From: an uncultured Burkholderiaceae bacterium
GTDB lineage: Bacteria > Pseudomonadota > Gammaproteobacteria > Burkholderiales > Burkholderiaceae_C
Direction of reading: 5' to 3'
Assembly (NCBI GenBank): GCA_938022295.1
Contig: CALIDR010000223.1
Span: 1-10,249 of the forward strand
Length of the DNA stretch: 10,249 nucleotides
The notes under the pieces were generated by a model. The model saw only the letters and a program-made list of their open reading frames with translations, did not search any database and was not told the DNA's origin. The stretch's first letter is position 1, and the number at the start of each line of letters is the position of its first letter. Of this stretch, positions 1 through 5,857 are shown piece by piece. The position numbers and the translations under genes were made by a program.

Positions 1-1
1 C

Positions 2-1303
2 GCCGCCTCCGAGCGCAGCGCCGCCTGGGCCGAGCTGCTGCGCAACTCGCTGCCCCCCGCCGCCGCACCGGCCGATGAGCAGGCGCAGGCGCTGCGCGAA
101 TGGGCCGCGCGGCTGCGCCTGCCGCTGGCGCTGGACGACGCGCGCGGGCAGCGCATCGCCGCCTCGCCGCTGTTCGAGGCGCTGGACGCCGCGCGCGGCG
201 GCGACGCGCCGCGGCGCGTGGTGTCGATCCGCCTGGACGACGGCCGCACGCTGCACCTGCTGCGCCCGCCGCGCGGCGCGTTCGGCCCGCCGGGGCGCGA
301 CGGCGAGCGCGGCATGGGCGATCTGCGCAGCGGCCCGCCGCACCACATGGCCGCGCCCCCGCCGCCACCGGCGCCGTGGTGGACGCTGCCGCCGTGGGCG
401 CGCGGCGCCAACCTGCTGCTCGTGCTGGCGCTGCTGTTCGCTGCGGTCGCGCTCGGCGCATGGCCGGTCGTGCGCCGGCTCACGCGCCGGCTCGAGGCGC
501 TGCAGCGCGGCGTCGAGCGCTTCGGCGAAGGCGCGCTCGACCAGCGCGTCGACGCTTCCGGGCGCGACGAAGTGGCCGCCGTGGCGGCGAGCTTCAACCG
601 CGCCGCCGAGCGCATCGAGGCGCTGGTGCGCGCCAACCGCTCGCTGCTGGCCAACGCCAGCCACGAGCTGCGCTCGCCGCTGGCGCGGCTGAAGATGGCG
701 GTGGCGATGCTCGACGGCGCCGACGCCGCGCAGCGCGAGCGCCTGCAGCGCGAGATCGACACCGACATCGCCGAGCTCGACACGCTGGTCGAGGAGGTGC
801 TGCTCGCCAGCCGCCTGGACGCGCGCTCGCAGGCCGTCGCGCGCGATGCGGTCGACCTGCGCGCGCTCGCCGTCGAGGAAGCCGCGCGCGCCGACGCCGC
901 GGTGGCCGCCGACGTGCCGGCGCTCACCGTGGCCGGCGACGAGCGGCTGCTGCGCCGCGCACTGCGCAACCTGCTCGACAACGCGCGCCGCTACGGCGGC
1001 GGCGACGTGACGGTGGCGTGGGCGGCGCGCCCCGACGGCGGCGCCGAGCTGCGCGTGTGCGACCGCGGCCCCGGCGTGCCCGAGGCGATGCGCGAGCGCA
1101 TCTTCGAGCCGTTCTTCCGCCTGCCCGGCCACGCCGAGCAGGCCGGCGGCGTCGGTCTGGGCCTGGCGCTGGTGCGCCAGATCGCGCAGGCGCACGGCGG
1201 CCGCGTGCGCTGCGAGCCGCGCGCGGGCGGCGGCACCTGCTTCGTCGTCGAGCTCGCCGCGGCGCCGCCCGCACCGCCCGGTCCGGCGCCGGCGCAGCGG
1301 TAA
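2..1303 (+). CDS. Sensor histidine kinase with HAMP domain, 5' end outside window
   Basis: This is an inner-membrane two-component sensor kinase of the EnvZ/CpxA/RstB type, which autophosphorylates a histidine and passes the phosphate to a response regulator. The frame is open back to base 2, so the N-terminus (first membrane helix and most of the periplasmic sensor) lies outside. What remains is the end of a periplasmic domain rich in Pro and Gly, a membrane helix at about 404-472 (GANLLLVLALLF), a HAMP linker, then the H-box SHELRSPLARLK with the phospho-acceptor His at 662-664. The N-box NLLDNARRYG is near 968, the G1 box DRGPGVP at 1061, the F-box IFEPFFRL near 1100 and the G2 box GVGLGLALVRQ near 1148. 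All catalytic boxes are intact. The cognate regulator would be expected upstream, outside the window. The target signal is unknown. An internal ATG at 218 gives only a truncated product and is not the true start. Confidence 0.93.
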   Translation, partial: AASERSAAWAELLRNSLPPAAAPADEQAQALREWAARLRLPLALDDARGQRIAASPLFEALDAARGGDAPRRVVSIRLDDGRTLHLLRPPRGAFGPPGRDGERGMGDLRSGPPHHMAAPPPPPAPWWTLPPWARGANLLLVLALLFAAVALGAWPVVRRLTRRLEALQRGVERFGEGALDQRVDASGRDEVAAVAASFNRAAERIEALVRANRSLLANASHELRSPLARLKMAVAMLDGADAAQRERLQREIDTDIAELDTLVEEVLLASRLDARSQAVARDAVDLRALAVEEAARADAAVAADVPALTVAGDERLLRRALRNLLDNARRYGGGDVTVAWAARPDGGAELRVCDRGPGVPEAMRERIFEPFFRLPGHAEQAGGVGLGLALVRQIAQAHGGRVRCEPRAGGGTCFVVELAAAPPAPPGPAPAQR

Positions 1304-1306
1304 GCT
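1301..1306 (+). promoter_or_regulatory. Possible -10 box for the ceramidase-like gene
   Basis: TAAGCT lies 9 bases before the ATG at 1315 and overlaps the stop codon of the kinase gene. It resembles sigma-70 -10 boxes, and other genes in this window also have TA-rich hexamers shortly before their starts. I see no convincing -35 box, and the short distance would leave almost no leader, so co-transcription with the kinase is equally possible. Confidence 0.2.
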
Positions 1307-1314
1307 GCGCGCCG

Positions 1315-2139
1315 ATGCCGACTGCCACCACCGTCGCCGCGACCGCTCGCGCCCGCGCCGTGACGCGCGGGGCCGTCGTCGCGTTGGCCGCCGCGGCGGG
1401 CGCGCTGGCGCTCGCGCTGCTGGCCGCCGGCCCGATCGGCCTGCCGGCCGGCTACCACGACTTCGCCGACACCGTCACCCGCTTCGGCGTGCCGCGCGCG
1501 GGCGACGTGCTGACCAACGCCGCGTTCGCGGCCGCGGGCGCCTGGGGCCTGTGGCGGCTGCGCGCCGCCCGCGGCCTGGACGTGCCGCTGTGGCGCGCGT
1601 TCTTCGCCGCCGTCGTGCTCGCCGGCCCGGCGTCGGCGCTGTACCACTGGGCGCCCGACGACGCCGGCCTGCTGATCGACCGCGTGCCGATCGCCGCCGC
1701 CGCCGCGCTGCTGTGCTGCCTGTTCGTCGCCGAGCGGGTCGACCGCCGCGCAGCCCGCGCGCCCGTCGCCGCGGCCGTGGTGGCGCTCGCGGTGGCCGGC
1801 GCGGTCTACGCGTACCTGTCGCCGCGCTGGTTCCCGCCCGCCGGCGACCAGCGGCCGTACCTGCTGTTCCAGTTCTGGCCGCTGGTGCTGATCCCGCTGT
1901 TCGTCGCCTGGCTGCCGCGTCCGCCCGGCGGGCTGCGCACCGCCCACTGGTGCGTGCCGCTGGCGCTGTACGTGCTCGCGAAGGCGTTCGAGATCGCCGA
2001 CCGGCCGCTGTGGGAGGCCACCGGCGGCGTCGTCAGCGGCCACGGCCTGAAGCATCTCGCCGCCGCGGCCGCGGCGGCGGTGTTCGCCTGGGGCGCGGGG
2101 CGGCGCGAGGCGCCGCCGCTGCACGGCGCCGCGGCCTGA
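1315..2139 (+). CDS. CREST-superfamily membrane hydrolase, alkaline ceramidase-like
   Basis: A 274-residue integral membrane protein with about seven hydrophobic segments; the first is near residues 19-40. Alkaline ceramidases of this superfamily are zinc amidases that cut the N-acyl bond of ceramides inside the membrane. The catalytic pattern is visible: Ser107-x3-His111 (SALYH), Asp122 eleven residues later (LLIDR), and a C-terminal His243-x3-His247 (HGLKH) in the last helix. This matches the known Ser/His/Asp plus HxxxH zinc site of human ACER3, including the S-to-H and H-to-D spacings. The segment YHDFADTVTRFGVPRAGDVLTN is typical of the bacterial branch, split here as YHDFADTVTRFG then VPRAGDVLTN. 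The gene starts 11 bp after the kinase stop, and TAAGCT at 1301-1306 could serve as a weak -10 box. The fold assignment is fairly safe. The substrate is inference, because most bacteria of this group are not known for sphingolipids and another lipid amide is possible. Confidence 0.82.
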   Translation: MPTATTVAATARARAVTRGAVVALAAAAGALALALLAAGPIGLPAGYHDFADTVTRFGVPRAGDVLTNAAFAAAGAWGLWRLRAARGLDVPLWRAFFAAVVLAGPASALYHWAPDDAGLLIDRVPIAAAAALLCCLFVAERVDRRAARAPVAAAVVALAVAGAVYAYLSPRWFPPAGDQRPYLLFQFWPLVLIPLFVAWLPRPPGGLRTAHWCVPLALYVLAKAFEIADRPLWEATGGVVSGHGLKHLAAAAAAAVFAWGAGRREAPPLHGAAA

Positions 2140-2848
2140 TCGGTGGACGGCCCGCGCGTCTGCGGCCGACCCCGATGGGCACATCGAGCGGCCACACGAG
2201 GCGCAGCTTCGCGCGCCGCGGCCTCGGCGATCGGCGGGCCGCTGTCGCCGGGCCCGCGCCCGCGCGGGGCGATCTCGGCGATCCGCGATGGCCGGGCGAG
2301 CCAACCGTCGCCGACCGTCGCTTTGCCGGCGCGGGGCGTACGGCGTGGATCGCCGCGCATCCTGGTGGCGTCGAAGCCCTCGTCACGCGGCGCCGCGCAC
2401 GGACGCCTGGCGCTGACGGCAGCGCCTGCACGCATCCCCGATCCGCCGTGCACGCCCGGCCGTGAACGCGATGACACGGCGGTCCGCCATCGGTGCGCGA
2501 TGGCAACGACCGGCGCCGAAGGCCAGGCCGGCTGCACACGACGAACTGGCCGTCCCACGGGAAGGTGAGCGCTTGTTGCACCCGTGCCGCCGCGTCGGCA
2601 CCTTGGATCGGGTGTAGGCGGAGATGGGGTACGGCCGGCGGCGGGGGAACGCCGCGCCGCCAGATCAGCTCACCGAAGTCGCCGTCGAAGGTGACGAGCA
2701 AACGCTCCTGCACCCGCGCCAGGCCCAGCATGTCACGCTCGTCGGCAGCGGCGGCGACATCGGCCACGAAGACCACGTCGTGACCCGCCTCGGCAAGCAG
2801 GCGTCCGGTCGATCGGGGGATGTTCTCGTCGAGCAGCAGCGCGGCCAT
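2033..2848 (-). CDS. DUF5615 PIN-like protein (probable toxin of a DUF433 pair), with run-on C-terminus
   Basis: Residues 1-116 match the DUF5615/Mut7-C-like PIN fold: it opens MAALLLDENIP, where Asp7-Glu8 are the first acidic pair, then has GHDVVFVADV, an acidic helix with Asp37 and Asp40, LVTFDGDFGEL (Asp55, Asp57) and a closing strand DGQFVVCSRPGLRRRSLP. PIN-like proteins of this kind are presumed metal-dependent ribonucleases. The start codon at 2848 lies 24 bp after the stop of the DUF433 gene, the usual order of this toxin-antitoxin-like pair. Family members normally end about where residue 116 lies (near base 2501). Here the frame continues about 155 more residues, Arg/Pro-rich and featureless, to a TGA at 2033 inside the opposite-strand ceramidase-like gene. 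The natural stop has therefore probably been lost or shifted. The domain call is solid, but the end at 2033 is only the first in-frame stop. Confidence 0.72.
   Translation of the reverse strand: MAALLLDENIPRSTGRLLAEAGHDVVFVADVAAAADERDMLGLARVQERLLVTFDGDFGELIWRRGVPPPPAVPHLRLHPIQGADAAARVQQALTFPWDGQFVVCSRPGLRRRSLPSRTDGGPPCHRVHGRACTADRGCVQALPSAPGVRARRRVTRASTPPGCAAIHAVRPAPAKRRSATVGSPGHRGSPRSPRAGAGPATAARRSPRPRRAKLRLVWPLDVPIGVGRRRAGRPPIRPRRRAAAAPRAAPRPRRTPPPRPRRRDASGRGR
2140..2490. other. Stretch without a convincing gene (only the run-on of the DUF5615 frame)
   Basis: Between the ceramidase-like gene and the end of the recognisable DUF5615 domain I see no protein family in any of the six frames. 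Frames are open by virtue of base composition, but their translations are Arg/Pro/Ala-rich without domain structure. On the minus strand the DUF5615 frame continues through the whole stretch. A short direct repeat, ACCGTCGC, occurs twice near 2305-2322. The stretch may be decayed DNA left by insertion of the neighbouring small module. Confidence 0.4.
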
Positions 2849-2872
2849 CGGCGCGTCGGCGGCGCAGCGGCT

Positions 2873-3118
2873 CTACGCGTCCTGCGCGGCCTTGGCCCGG
2901 GGCACGAAGTCCTCGTCCTTCGGACAGTCGCGAACGAGGGCGAACACCGCCTGCAAGTCCTCGGGGCTCGGTTGCGGGTACTCGCGCAGGATGCGCCCGC
3001 TGGTCCAGCCGGACGCCGGCAAATCCAGCACGAAGTCGACGCCGATGCGGGTGTCGGCGATGCGCGGCCGGCCGAACAGCGTTTCCGGGGTCGTGACGAT
3101 GCGGTCATGCCAGTCCAT
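2873..3118 (-). CDS. DUF433 protein, probable antitoxin partner of the DUF5615 protein
   Basis: An 81-residue protein of the DUF433 family, small winged-helix-like DNA-binding proteins often encoded directly upstream of DUF5615 PIN-like genes. The signature is clear: MDWHDRIVTTPETLFGRPRI, then ADTRIGVDFVLDL, GWTSGRILREYP and SPEDLQAVFALV. The usual GTR turn reads DTR here (Asp22). The frame is open further upstream to an ATG at 3346, but that extension is Arg-rich and unlike the family. The ATG at 3118 puts the family's usual N-terminus first and has a good Shine-Dalgarno GGGGAG about 8 bases ahead of it. The C-terminal tail from about residue 65 (CPKDEDFVPRAKAAQDA) is unusual. If it works like other antitoxins it would bind the PIN-like partner and repress the shared promoter; that is inference from the gene pairing. 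Confidence 0.82.
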   Translation of the reverse strand: MDWHDRIVTTPETLFGRPRIADTRIGVDFVLDLPASGWTSGRILREYPQPSPEDLQAVFALVRDCPKDEDFVPRAKAAQDA

Positions 3119-3126
3119 GGGTGAAG

Positions 3127-3132
3127 CTCCCC
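3127..3132 (-). promoter_or_regulatory. Ribosome binding site fixing the DUF433 start
   Basis: Read on the minus strand, GGGGAG precedes the ATG at 3118 by about 8 bases. It supports the short 81-residue product over the longer frame that begins at 3346. Confidence 0.5.
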
Positions 3133-3236
3133 AGCCTTGGCGTCGCGTGAGCTGCCCGAATCCGGCGCGCCGATGGTCAGGGCATGCCGTGCCGGCGAGC
3201 CGAGCATGCTGCCAGTCCAGGGTCGCTGCGCGGTCC

Positions 3237-3317
3237 CCGGAGCGTCTCCGGTTGGCAGCGACGGTCGTCCCGACCCGCCGCACCGGCGGCATGCGGGCGG
3301 CCCCTGCAGCTTGCAGG
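3237..3317. repeat. Three short inverted repeats with 6-bp arms and 3-bp loops
   Basis: Three perfect inverted repeats of the same size stand in the gap between the MATE stop and the DUF433 start. They are CCGGAG/CTCCGG at 3237-3251 around CGT, CCGCCG/CGGCGG at 3275-3289 around CAC, and CCTGCA/TGCAGG at 3303-3317 around GCT. Their centres are 38 and 28 bp apart. None has a T-tract on either strand. They could be weak terminators for the MATE gene (the last lies about 55 bases after its stop), operators for the small pair, or chance in GC-rich DNA. The rest of 3119-3371 holds nothing else I can name. Confidence 0.35.
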
Positions 3318-3371
3318 ACATGTCGCCCTTGCGTCGTGCTGGCCACGCAAGTCCGGCGTCCGTCCTGCCGT

Positions 3372-4763
3372 CTACACCGCCCGCTGCCGCCGCAGCACCA
3401 CCGCCAGCAGCGCGCTCAGCGCCAGCCCGGCGACGGTGAGGCCGGCCGTGGCGGCGGCCCAGTAGCCCGGCGCGCCGGCGGCGGCGCCGAGGTGGCCGAA
3501 CGCGAGCGCGTAGCCGCCGCCCAGCCCCACGCCCCACAGCGACAGCACGTAGATCGCCAGCGGCAGCACCGCCACGCGCCAGGCGCGCAGCACGAACGCG
3601 GCGACGATCTGCGCCGCGTCGGCGACGTGGAACAGCGCCGCCCACGCCAGCAGCGGCAGCGCGGCCGCGATCACCGCGGCGTCGCTCGTGTAGGCGCGCA
3701 CGACCGGGCCGCGGGCGGCGAACACGGCGCCGCCGACGACGGCGGCCAGCGCCACCGCGAGCGCCAGGCCGTGCCAGCCCAGGCGCCGCGCGTCGGCCAC
3801 GTCGCCGGCGCCGATGCGCTGGGCGACGAGCGCGCTCGACGCGTTGGCGATCGCCAGCGGCAGCATGAACAGCAGCGCCATCAGGTTGGCCGCGATCTGG
3901 TGCCCGGCCACCGCCGTGGCGCCCAGGCGCGAAATGAAGATCGCCATGAACGAGAAGCTCGTGACCTCGATCAGCGTGGCCAGCCCCATCGGCACGCCCA
4001 GGCGCAGCAGCGCGCCGATGGCGGCGCGGCTCGGCGCGTGCAGCCCGCGGCCCCACAGCGCAAACGGGGCGTAGAAGCGGTCGCGCCGCAGCACGGCGAG
4101 CGCCAGCGCCACCTGCAGCCACATCGCCGCCGCGGTGGCGATGCCGCAGCCCGTCACGCCCAGCGCCGGCAGCGGCCCGGCGCCGAACACGAGCGCCGCC
4201 GTCAGCGGCACCTTCAGCGCCAGGCCGCCGAGCTGCAGCGCCATCACCGCCTTCGGCCGCGACACCGCGATGTTGAAGCCGCGGAACGCGGCGAACAGCA
4301 GCGCCGCCGGCAGCGCCACCGCGAGGGCGGAGGTGTAGCCGTGCACGCGCTGCGCGACCGCGGGCTCGGCCTGCGCCAGCGCGAGGAACGGCTGCGGGAA
4401 CGCGAGCGCGCTGCTGCCCGCGAGCGACGCCGCGAGCGCGACCCACGCCGCCTGGTGCAGCTGCGCGCCGGCCTGGGCGTGGCGGCCGGCGCCGAACAGC
4501 TGGCCGGCGATCGGCCCGATGCCGAGCACGACGCCCATCAGGCCGATGAACACGGTGACGTAGGCCGCCGCGCCGACGGCCAGCGCCGCCAGGTCCAGCG
4601 GCGTGCCGGCGGCCGCGGCGTAGCGGGCGACGAACACGGTGTCGACGGTGGTGAAGGCGAGCACCGCGACCTGGCCGACGAACACCGGCCACGCCAGCGG
4701 CGCGATGCGCCGCGCGCTGGCCGCCAGACCCCCGGGCGCCGCGAGCGGCGCGGTGGCCGTCAC
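3372..4763 (-). CDS. MATE-family multidrug/cation antiporter (NorM-like)
   Basis: A 463-residue inner-membrane protein with about twelve hydrophobic helices, the length and layout of MATE exporters, which expel cationic drugs or metabolites in exchange for Na+ or H+. Family features include an N-terminal first helix with LAWPVFVGQVAVLAFTTVD then TVFVARY, the IGLMGVVLGIGPIAGQLFGAG segment after helix 2 (here broken as IGLMGVVLGIG and PIAGQLFGAG), FRGFNIAVSRPKAVM in the middle, and the second-half repeat LGVPMGLATLIEVTSFSFMA followed by ATAVAGHQIAANLMALLFML. The two halves show the expected pseudo-repeat. It begins 31 bp after the stop of the DUF3717-DUF1289 gene on the same strand, so the two are probably co-transcribed. 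The substrate cannot be told from sequence. Confidence 0.93.
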   Translation of the reverse strand: MTATAPLAAPGGLAASARRIAPLAWPVFVGQVAVLAFTTVDTVFVARYAAAAGTPLDLAALAVGAAAYVTVFIGLMGVVLGIGPIAGQLFGAGRHAQAGAQLHQAAWVALAASLAGSSALAFPQPFLALAQAEPAVAQRVHGYTSALAVALPAALLFAAFRGFNIAVSRPKAVMALQLGGLALKVPLTAALVFGAGPLPALGVTGCGIATAAAMWLQVALALAVLRRDRFYAPFALWGRGLHAPSRAAIGALLRLGVPMGLATLIEVTSFSFMAIFISRLGATAVAGHQIAANLMALLFMLPLAIANASSALVAQRIGAGDVADARRLGWHGLALAVALAAVVGGAVFAARGPVVRAYTSDAAVIAAALPLLAWAALFHVADAAQIVAAFVLRAWRVAVLPLAIYVLSLWGVGLGGGYALAFGHLGAAAGAPGYWAAATAGLTVAGLALSALLAVVLRRQRAV

Positions 4764-4794
4764 GGCGCAGGGCGCCGCTGCGGGCGCGGCGGGG

Positions 4795-5253
4795 TCAAGC
4801 GCCGCCCCCGGGCGCGAGGCCTGGCGGCGGCGGGTGGTCGGCGCCGGTGGCGCGGCGCGCGCGCTCGGCGTAGCGGTTGAAGCGCCACGCGGTGGCCTCG
4901 AGCGTGATGCGCCGCCACACCGCGCGTTTCTCGGCCGGCGTGTAGACGGGCCAGTGCTGCACCTCGTCGAACGTGCGCCCGCAGCCCTTGCAGACGTCGT
5001 CGCCCTGGCTCGTCGAGCAGATCGCGATGCACGGCGCGTCGGGCGTCGTGGCGTACCAGGCGAGCCAGGCGTCGCGCGCGGCGGCGGGCAGCGTGGCCTC
5101 GTCGCACTCGGCTTCGCGGTGGTACATCATCAGCGCGTAGACCTCGGCCAGCGCGCGCACCTCGGCGCAGGCGGTCACGCCGTCGGGGCTCGGCGAGCGT
5201 TCGCGCCACCAGTTGATGGCGGCCTCGATGTCGGTGATGTGGATGCCGGCCAT
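4795..5253 (-). CDS. DUF3717-DUF1289 fusion protein with four-cysteine metal site
   Basis: A 152-residue soluble protein of unknown function. Residues 3-45 (IHITDIEAAINWWRER) match DUF3717, and residues 75-115 match DUF1289: CIAICSTSQGDDVCKGCGRT and then FDEVQHWPVYTPAEKRAVWRR. Cys75, Cys79, Cys88 and Cys91 form a C-x3-C-x8-C-x2-C pattern that probably binds zinc or an iron-sulfur cluster. The C-terminus is a Pro/Gly tail. The combination is common in Burkholderiales and helps to place the organism. The start at 5253 begins the DUF3717 homology directly; there is no strong Shine-Dalgarno. It is first in a likely two-gene unit with the MATE exporter and divergent from the RHH-like gene, 83 bp between starts. 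Confidence 0.88.
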   Translation of the reverse strand: MAGIHITDIEAAINWWRERSPSPDGVTACAEVRALAEVYALMMYHREAECDEATLPAAARDAWLAWYATTPDAPCIAICSTSQGDDVCKGCGRTFDEVQHWPVYTPAEKRAVWRRITLEATAWRFNRYAERARRATGADHPPPPGLAPGGGA

Positions 5254-5296
5254 GGCGCCAAGGGGCGCGATGATCGCAGCAAGCGCCGCCGGGCCG

Positions 5297-5302
5297 TATA
5301 CT
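5297..5302 (+). promoter_or_regulatory. Probable -10 box for the RHH/coiled-coil unit
   Basis: TATACT matches the sigma-70 -10 consensus at five of six positions and is one of very few AT-rich hexamers in the window. Transcription would begin near 5309, inside the TGTACATC repeat. The sequence 17 bp upstream (TCGCAG) is a poor -35 box, so the promoter may be weak or need an activator. Confidence 0.5.
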
Positions 5303-5304
5303 GC

Positions 5305-5326
5305 CGATGTACATCCCTGTACATCG
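5305..5326. promoter_or_regulatory. Double TGTACATC repeat, likely autoregulatory operator
   Basis: Nine-base arms CGATGTACA (5305-5313) and TGTACATCG (5318-5326) form a perfect inverted repeat around TCCC. The same bases can be read as two direct copies of TGTACATC (5308-5315 and 5318-5325) exactly 10 bp apart, one helical turn. Ribbon-helix-helix repressors typically bind tandem half-sites with about this spacing. The site covers the predicted transcription start and lies just before the Shine-Dalgarno GAGG (5326-5329) of an RHH-like gene, the position expected for self-repression. Confidence 0.6.
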
Positions 5327-5336
5327 AGGTGGCGTG

Positions 5337-5669
5337 ATGGCAGCAGCGGTCGAGCGCATCGTGGTCCAGGCCACGGCGCAGGAGAAGCAGGCGATCGTCG
5401 GCAAGGCGCGGCGGCTGGGCATGCCGGTGTCGGAGCTGATGCGCCGCGGCGCCGCGGCCTACGACGGCGGCGACCTCGAGCGCGCCGGCGCCGAGCTCGG
5501 CGTGCTCGCCGACGCGGCGCGCCAGGCGGCCGAGCGCGCCTCGGCGGCGATCGACGACGCGCTGGACTTCATCGCCGCGAGCAACCGGCGCCTGGCCGCG
5601 CTCGAGGCCGACGCCGAGCAGGCGCGCGACCTCGAGCGGCGCGGCCGCGCGCCGAAGGGGCGGCCGTGA
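5337..5669 (+). CDS. Small RHH-like (CopG/MobC-like) protein with helical tail
   Basis: A 110-residue protein. Residues 6-42 read as a strand (ERIVVQAT), a helix (AQEKQAIVGKARRLG) and a second helix (MPVSELMRRGAAAY), the order of a ribbon-helix-helix DNA-binding domain. Residues 50-100 are a long Ala/Glu-rich helix, probably a coiled coil, and the tail is basic (RRGRAPKGRP). The start at 5337 is chosen because GAGG lies at 5326-5329 and the homology begins there. A start at 5307 would put the repeated operator inside the gene. It overlaps the next gene by three bases, so the two are translationally coupled. It resembles antitoxins or relaxosome accessory proteins of the CopG/MobC kind, but no family is certain. 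Confidence 0.72.
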   Translation: MAAAVERIVVQATAQEKQAIVGKARRLGMPVSELMRRGAAAYDGGDLERAGAELGVLADAARQAAERASAAIDDALDFIAASNRRLAALEADAEQARDLERRGRAPKGRP

Positions 5670-5857
5670 GCGTCACCGAGCGCGTGTGGGGCGCGTTCAC
5701 GGCGATGATCAAGCTCGAGGACAAGGTCACCCGCCAGGCCGAGGCGCTGAAGGCGCAGCAGCAGCGCATCGAGGACCTGACGGCGCGCGTGATCCGCCTC
5801 GAGGCGCAGCTCGAGCTGCTGACCTCGGCCGCGCTCGTCAGGCGGCTGAAGGAGTGA
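5666..5857 (+). CDS. Small coiled-coil protein, function unknown
   Basis: A 63-residue protein starting with GTG at 5666, within the GTGA that also holds the TGA of the preceding gene. It opens (V)SVTERVWGAFTAMIKLEDKV, followed by a continuous amphipathic helix with heptad Leu/Ile/Val spacing (LKAQQQRIEDLTARVIRLEA), and ends RRLKE. Such helices form parallel dimers or pack against a partner, and the coupling to the RHH-like gene suggests the two proteins interact. I see no membrane segment or catalytic motif. Its last 20 bases overlap tail-to-tail with the dioxygenase gene on the other strand. The gene is too short to be certain from coding statistics, but its heptad pattern and overlap with the neighbour support it. 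Confidence 0.68.
   Translation: MSVTERVWGAFTAMIKLEDKVTRQAEALKAQQQRIEDLTARVIRLEAQLELLTSAALVRRLKE

Noticed and set aside
991..2304. Long minus-strand open frame opposite the kinase and ceramidase-like genes
   Set aside because: Low-complexity Arg/Ala/Gly protein opposite two genes with intact motifs.
2143..2568. Plus-strand 141-codon frame in the gap after the ceramidase-like gene
   Set aside because: No recognisable domain, Arg/Pro/Ala-rich, no ribosome site, and its end overlaps the conserved DUF5615 domain.
2383..2601. Alternative minus-strand frame that could be a frameshifted end of the DUF5615 protein
   Set aside because: Its translation after the domain end does not resemble the family tail, so a frameshift there is not supported by eye.
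2820..4880. Long plus-strand open frame opposite the MATE and DUF433 genes
   Set aside because: The translation is His/Arg/Gln-rich and without domains; it is the antisense of clear genes on the minus strand, open only because of high GC.
5307..5336. Upstream ATG start for the RHH-like gene
   Set aside because: It lies within the repeated operator, at the predicted transcription start, and has no ribosome site; the ATG at 5337 has GAGG in place.
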